From: an uncultured Ruminococcus sp.
GTDB taxonomy: Bacteria; Bacillota; Clostridia; Oscillospirales; Acutalibacteraceae
Direction: 5' to 3'
NCBI GenBank assembly: GCA_902773035.1
Contig: CACYDB010000126.1
Coordinates: 1-15,613, forward strand
DNA: 15,613 nucleotides
Each line of letters begins with the position of its first letter. Within the stretch, counting starts at the first letter, position 1. Below are positions 14,067 to 15,613 of the stretch, piece by piece. A program made the position numbers and the translations under genes. The notes under the pieces are model-generated. The model was not told where the DNA came from, ran no database searches, and saw only the letters and a list, made by a program, of their open reading frames with translations.

Positions 14067-14095
14067 TTGATATTAATTGTGAAGTGTATTATAAT
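14067..14095 (+). promoter_or_regulatory. Promoter of the GDPD-like gene
   Basis: TTGATA (14067-14072), a 17-nt spacer and TATAAT (14090-14095) make a strong sigma-A promoter with transcription starting near 14102. Confidence 0.85.
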
Positions 14096-14128
14096 ATATT
14101 CAGCGTATTAAAAGGAGTATGAAAACAT

Positions 14129-15613
14129 ATGAAGTTATTTAAAAAACGTATTGCCGCGTTTCTTGCGGTACTGACACTGTTGTCGGCGTTTTCCTGTATG
14201 ATGACCGCCAACGCGGCGGACAGCTCTCAGGTCAGGTATTGCGTAGGACACAGGGGAGCTATGGATATGGCTCCGGGAAACACTATCGCCTCGTTTAAAA
14301 GGGCGATTCAGCTTCACTACAGATACATAGAGTGCGACGCCGTTCAGTGCGGTGATGAAAACGTCTTTGTCAATCACTGCTCGGACTACGATATCCCGCG
14401 CGACGCCGAGGGTAACGCTCTCGCGGCTATAACCGATCTGACTCTTGAAAACAGGGACAGCTATTTTGTTAACAATCCCATTCAGGCTAATACCGACGTC
14501 TATCCCAATGAAACCGTTCCCACGCTCGAGGAGGTTCTCGATTTAGTCAAAAAGTGCATTGAGGATTACAAGGATAAGGAGAGCGACGATGGTTATAAGG
14601 GCATTGAGAAGCTTATTATCCACGTTAAAATCACAAAGGCGTTTCCCTTTGACGACGAGCATCTCGAACGGCTGCAGAACGCCGTGAGGGAGAGGGGACT
14701 GGTCGATTATGTCGAGCTGTGCACCTCGAATAAAACTCTGCTGAAAAAATTCAGCGACGATTTCAAGAAGTGCTTTATCTGCTTTCCTCAGTCAATAACC
14801 GCTGAGCAGTATAACGACATAATCAATATGCTCGATGGGATCAAGGGCGTTACCTCGATTATTTGTGAAACGCTCGCGTACAAGGAGTCATATCTTAAAA
14901 ATCTCGAGGCGAGCGCTGATGAGCACGAGGTACTTGTGGGATACAAGGTGCTCCTGCCGTTTGAGTACATATCGCGCGCGCATCTGAGTAATTATGATGT
15001 TGTGGGCTTCCCGATGAAAAGCGCGCAGCATTTTGATCTGATGCTCGCCGACGGCGTGGACAAGCTGCTTGTGAATAAGTATCTTTTTGATATTGACGTT
15101 AGCAGGATCAAGTGCTCGATCACTCTGACCGACGCCTCGACGGGCGGCGAGATGAAGGGCGATTTTAAAATCGTTGACAGAGAGGGCAACGTGATCTGCG
15201 ACCTTATTGCCGAAAACGGTAAATATTATGTTGAGGGACTGCTTTCGCCGCTAGAATTCTACAGAGTCGCGCAGACCGCTACGGGCGACGAGTCAGAGCC
15301 GCTGCTGAGCGCGTACTTCACGGTTGAGAATACAAATCTCGAGCAGGAGATCGAGGTAGCCTTTACCACTGCTCCTCCCGAGACTGAGCCGACTCAGGAA
15401 ACGACTGAGCCTACGACCGCGACTGAACCGACTACAGTGACGGAGCCTGTGACCGTAACAGAACCCACGACCGTTACGGAGCCGACGACTGTTACCCAGC
15501 CCGTTACCGTCACCGAGCCTACGACTGTGACCGAGCCCTCGACGGCGGTTACAGAGAGCACCGAGCCTTCAAAGACTCAGACGGATGTCAAAAAATCAAC
15601 AACTGTTGTTAAA
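14129..15613 (+). CDS. Secreted glycerophosphodiester phosphodiesterase (GDPD)-fold protein with Thr/Glu/Pro tail (3' partial)
   Basis: The frame is open from ATG 14129 to the window end (495 residues, no stop). Residues 1-29 are a signal peptide ending ANA. The GDPD start motif GHRGAMDMAPGNTIASF (40-56) and ECD (Glu68, Asp70) are present. Both catalytic histidines of the family are found (His41, His83), but the usual HD is His83-Cys84 and the third metal ligand Glu of the family's EiK motif appears to be His165 (IIHVK). Activity may be altered or lost. From about residue 413 a low-complexity tail of TEPTTVTEPVTV-type repeats begins, as in wall-spanning linkers; a further domain or wall anchor may follow beyond the window. 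AAGGAG (14112-14117) lies 11 nt before the chosen ATG; the nearer ATG 14119 opens a 7-codon dead end. Confidence 0.82.
   Translation, partial: MKLFKKRIAAFLAVLTLLSAFSCMMTANAADSSQVRYCVGHRGAMDMAPGNTIASFKRAIQLHYRYIECDAVQCGDENVFVNHCSDYDIPRDAEGNALAAITDLTLENRDSYFVNNPIQANTDVYPNETVPTLEEVLDLVKKCIEDYKDKESDDGYKGIEKLIIHVKITKAFPFDDEHLERLQNAVRERGLVDYVELCTSNKTLLKKFSDDFKKCFICFPQSITAEQYNDIINMLDGIKGVTSIICETLAYKESYLKNLEASADEHEVLVGYKVLLPFEYISRAHLSNYDVVGFPMKSAQHFDLMLADGVDKLLVNKYLFDIDVSRIKCSITLTDASTGGEMKGDFKIVDREGNVICDLIAENGKYYVEGLLSPLEFYRVAQTATGDESEPLLSAYFTVENTNLEQEIEVAFTTAPPETEPTQETTEPTTATEPTTVTEPVTVTEPTTVTEPTTVTQPVTVTEPTTVTEPSTAVTESTEPSKTQTDVKKSTTVVK

Overview
The window looks like a chromosomal segment of an anaerobic Clostridia-class Firmicute, most likely a Ruminococcus-like member of the Oscillospirales. 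This is inferred from the mid-GC coding sequence, AT-rich gaps, consensus TTGACA/TATAAT promoters with frequent TGn extended -10 boxes, DUF4367-type anti-sigma and DUF5658 proteins, and secreted proteins with Thr-Glu-Pro linkers. All genes I can support lie on the + strand. Both ends are cut: the first gene lacks its start and the last lacks its stop.

Layout. (1) 1-2160: a tightly coupled three-gene cassette of an ECF-like sigma factor, a single-pass DUF4367-like putative anti-sigma factor and a secreted protein with an acidic linker and basic Ig-like repeats; it ends at a hairpin. (2) 2161-3000: about 840 bases without a normal gene. Inside it is a self-contained transcription unit with an A-rich upstream tract, a perfect TTGACA-N17-TATAAT promoter, a 21-codon ORF with a strong Shine-Dalgarno sequence, six or seven degenerate ~55-nt repeats and a strong intrinsic terminator. 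Each repeat has a G-rich SD-like tetramer 8-11 nt before an ATG, and in most units a stop follows after zero to three more codons. I recognise no known RNA family here; this is the best candidate for something undescribed. (3) 3086-3424: a small one-domain cupin with its own promoter. (4) 3515-6328: trkA and trkH, a Trk/Ktr-type potassium uptake system. (5) 6377-8640: a DUF5658-like membrane protein, whose ribosome binding site lies inside the terminator hairpin after trkH, followed by an ABC-F ATPase. (6) 8683-8759: tRNA-Arg(CCG), whose 3' end forms part of a 22-bp perfect inverted repeat and is partly duplicated 191 bases downstream. (7) 9009-13995: a TetR regulator, an MMPL/RND-type membrane exporter and a membrane-anchored heptad-repeat protein, a likely regulator-plus-envelope-export module. 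(8) 14129-end: a secreted GDPD-fold protein with altered active-site residues and a long Thr-Glu-Pro tail, truncated by the window.

Functionally the window mixes envelope or stress functions (sigma/anti-sigma, MMPL export, secreted proteins), ion homeostasis (Trk) and translation (ABC-F, tRNA-Arg). The repeat-bearing RNA unit stands apart from its neighbours and is bounded by its own promoter and terminator.
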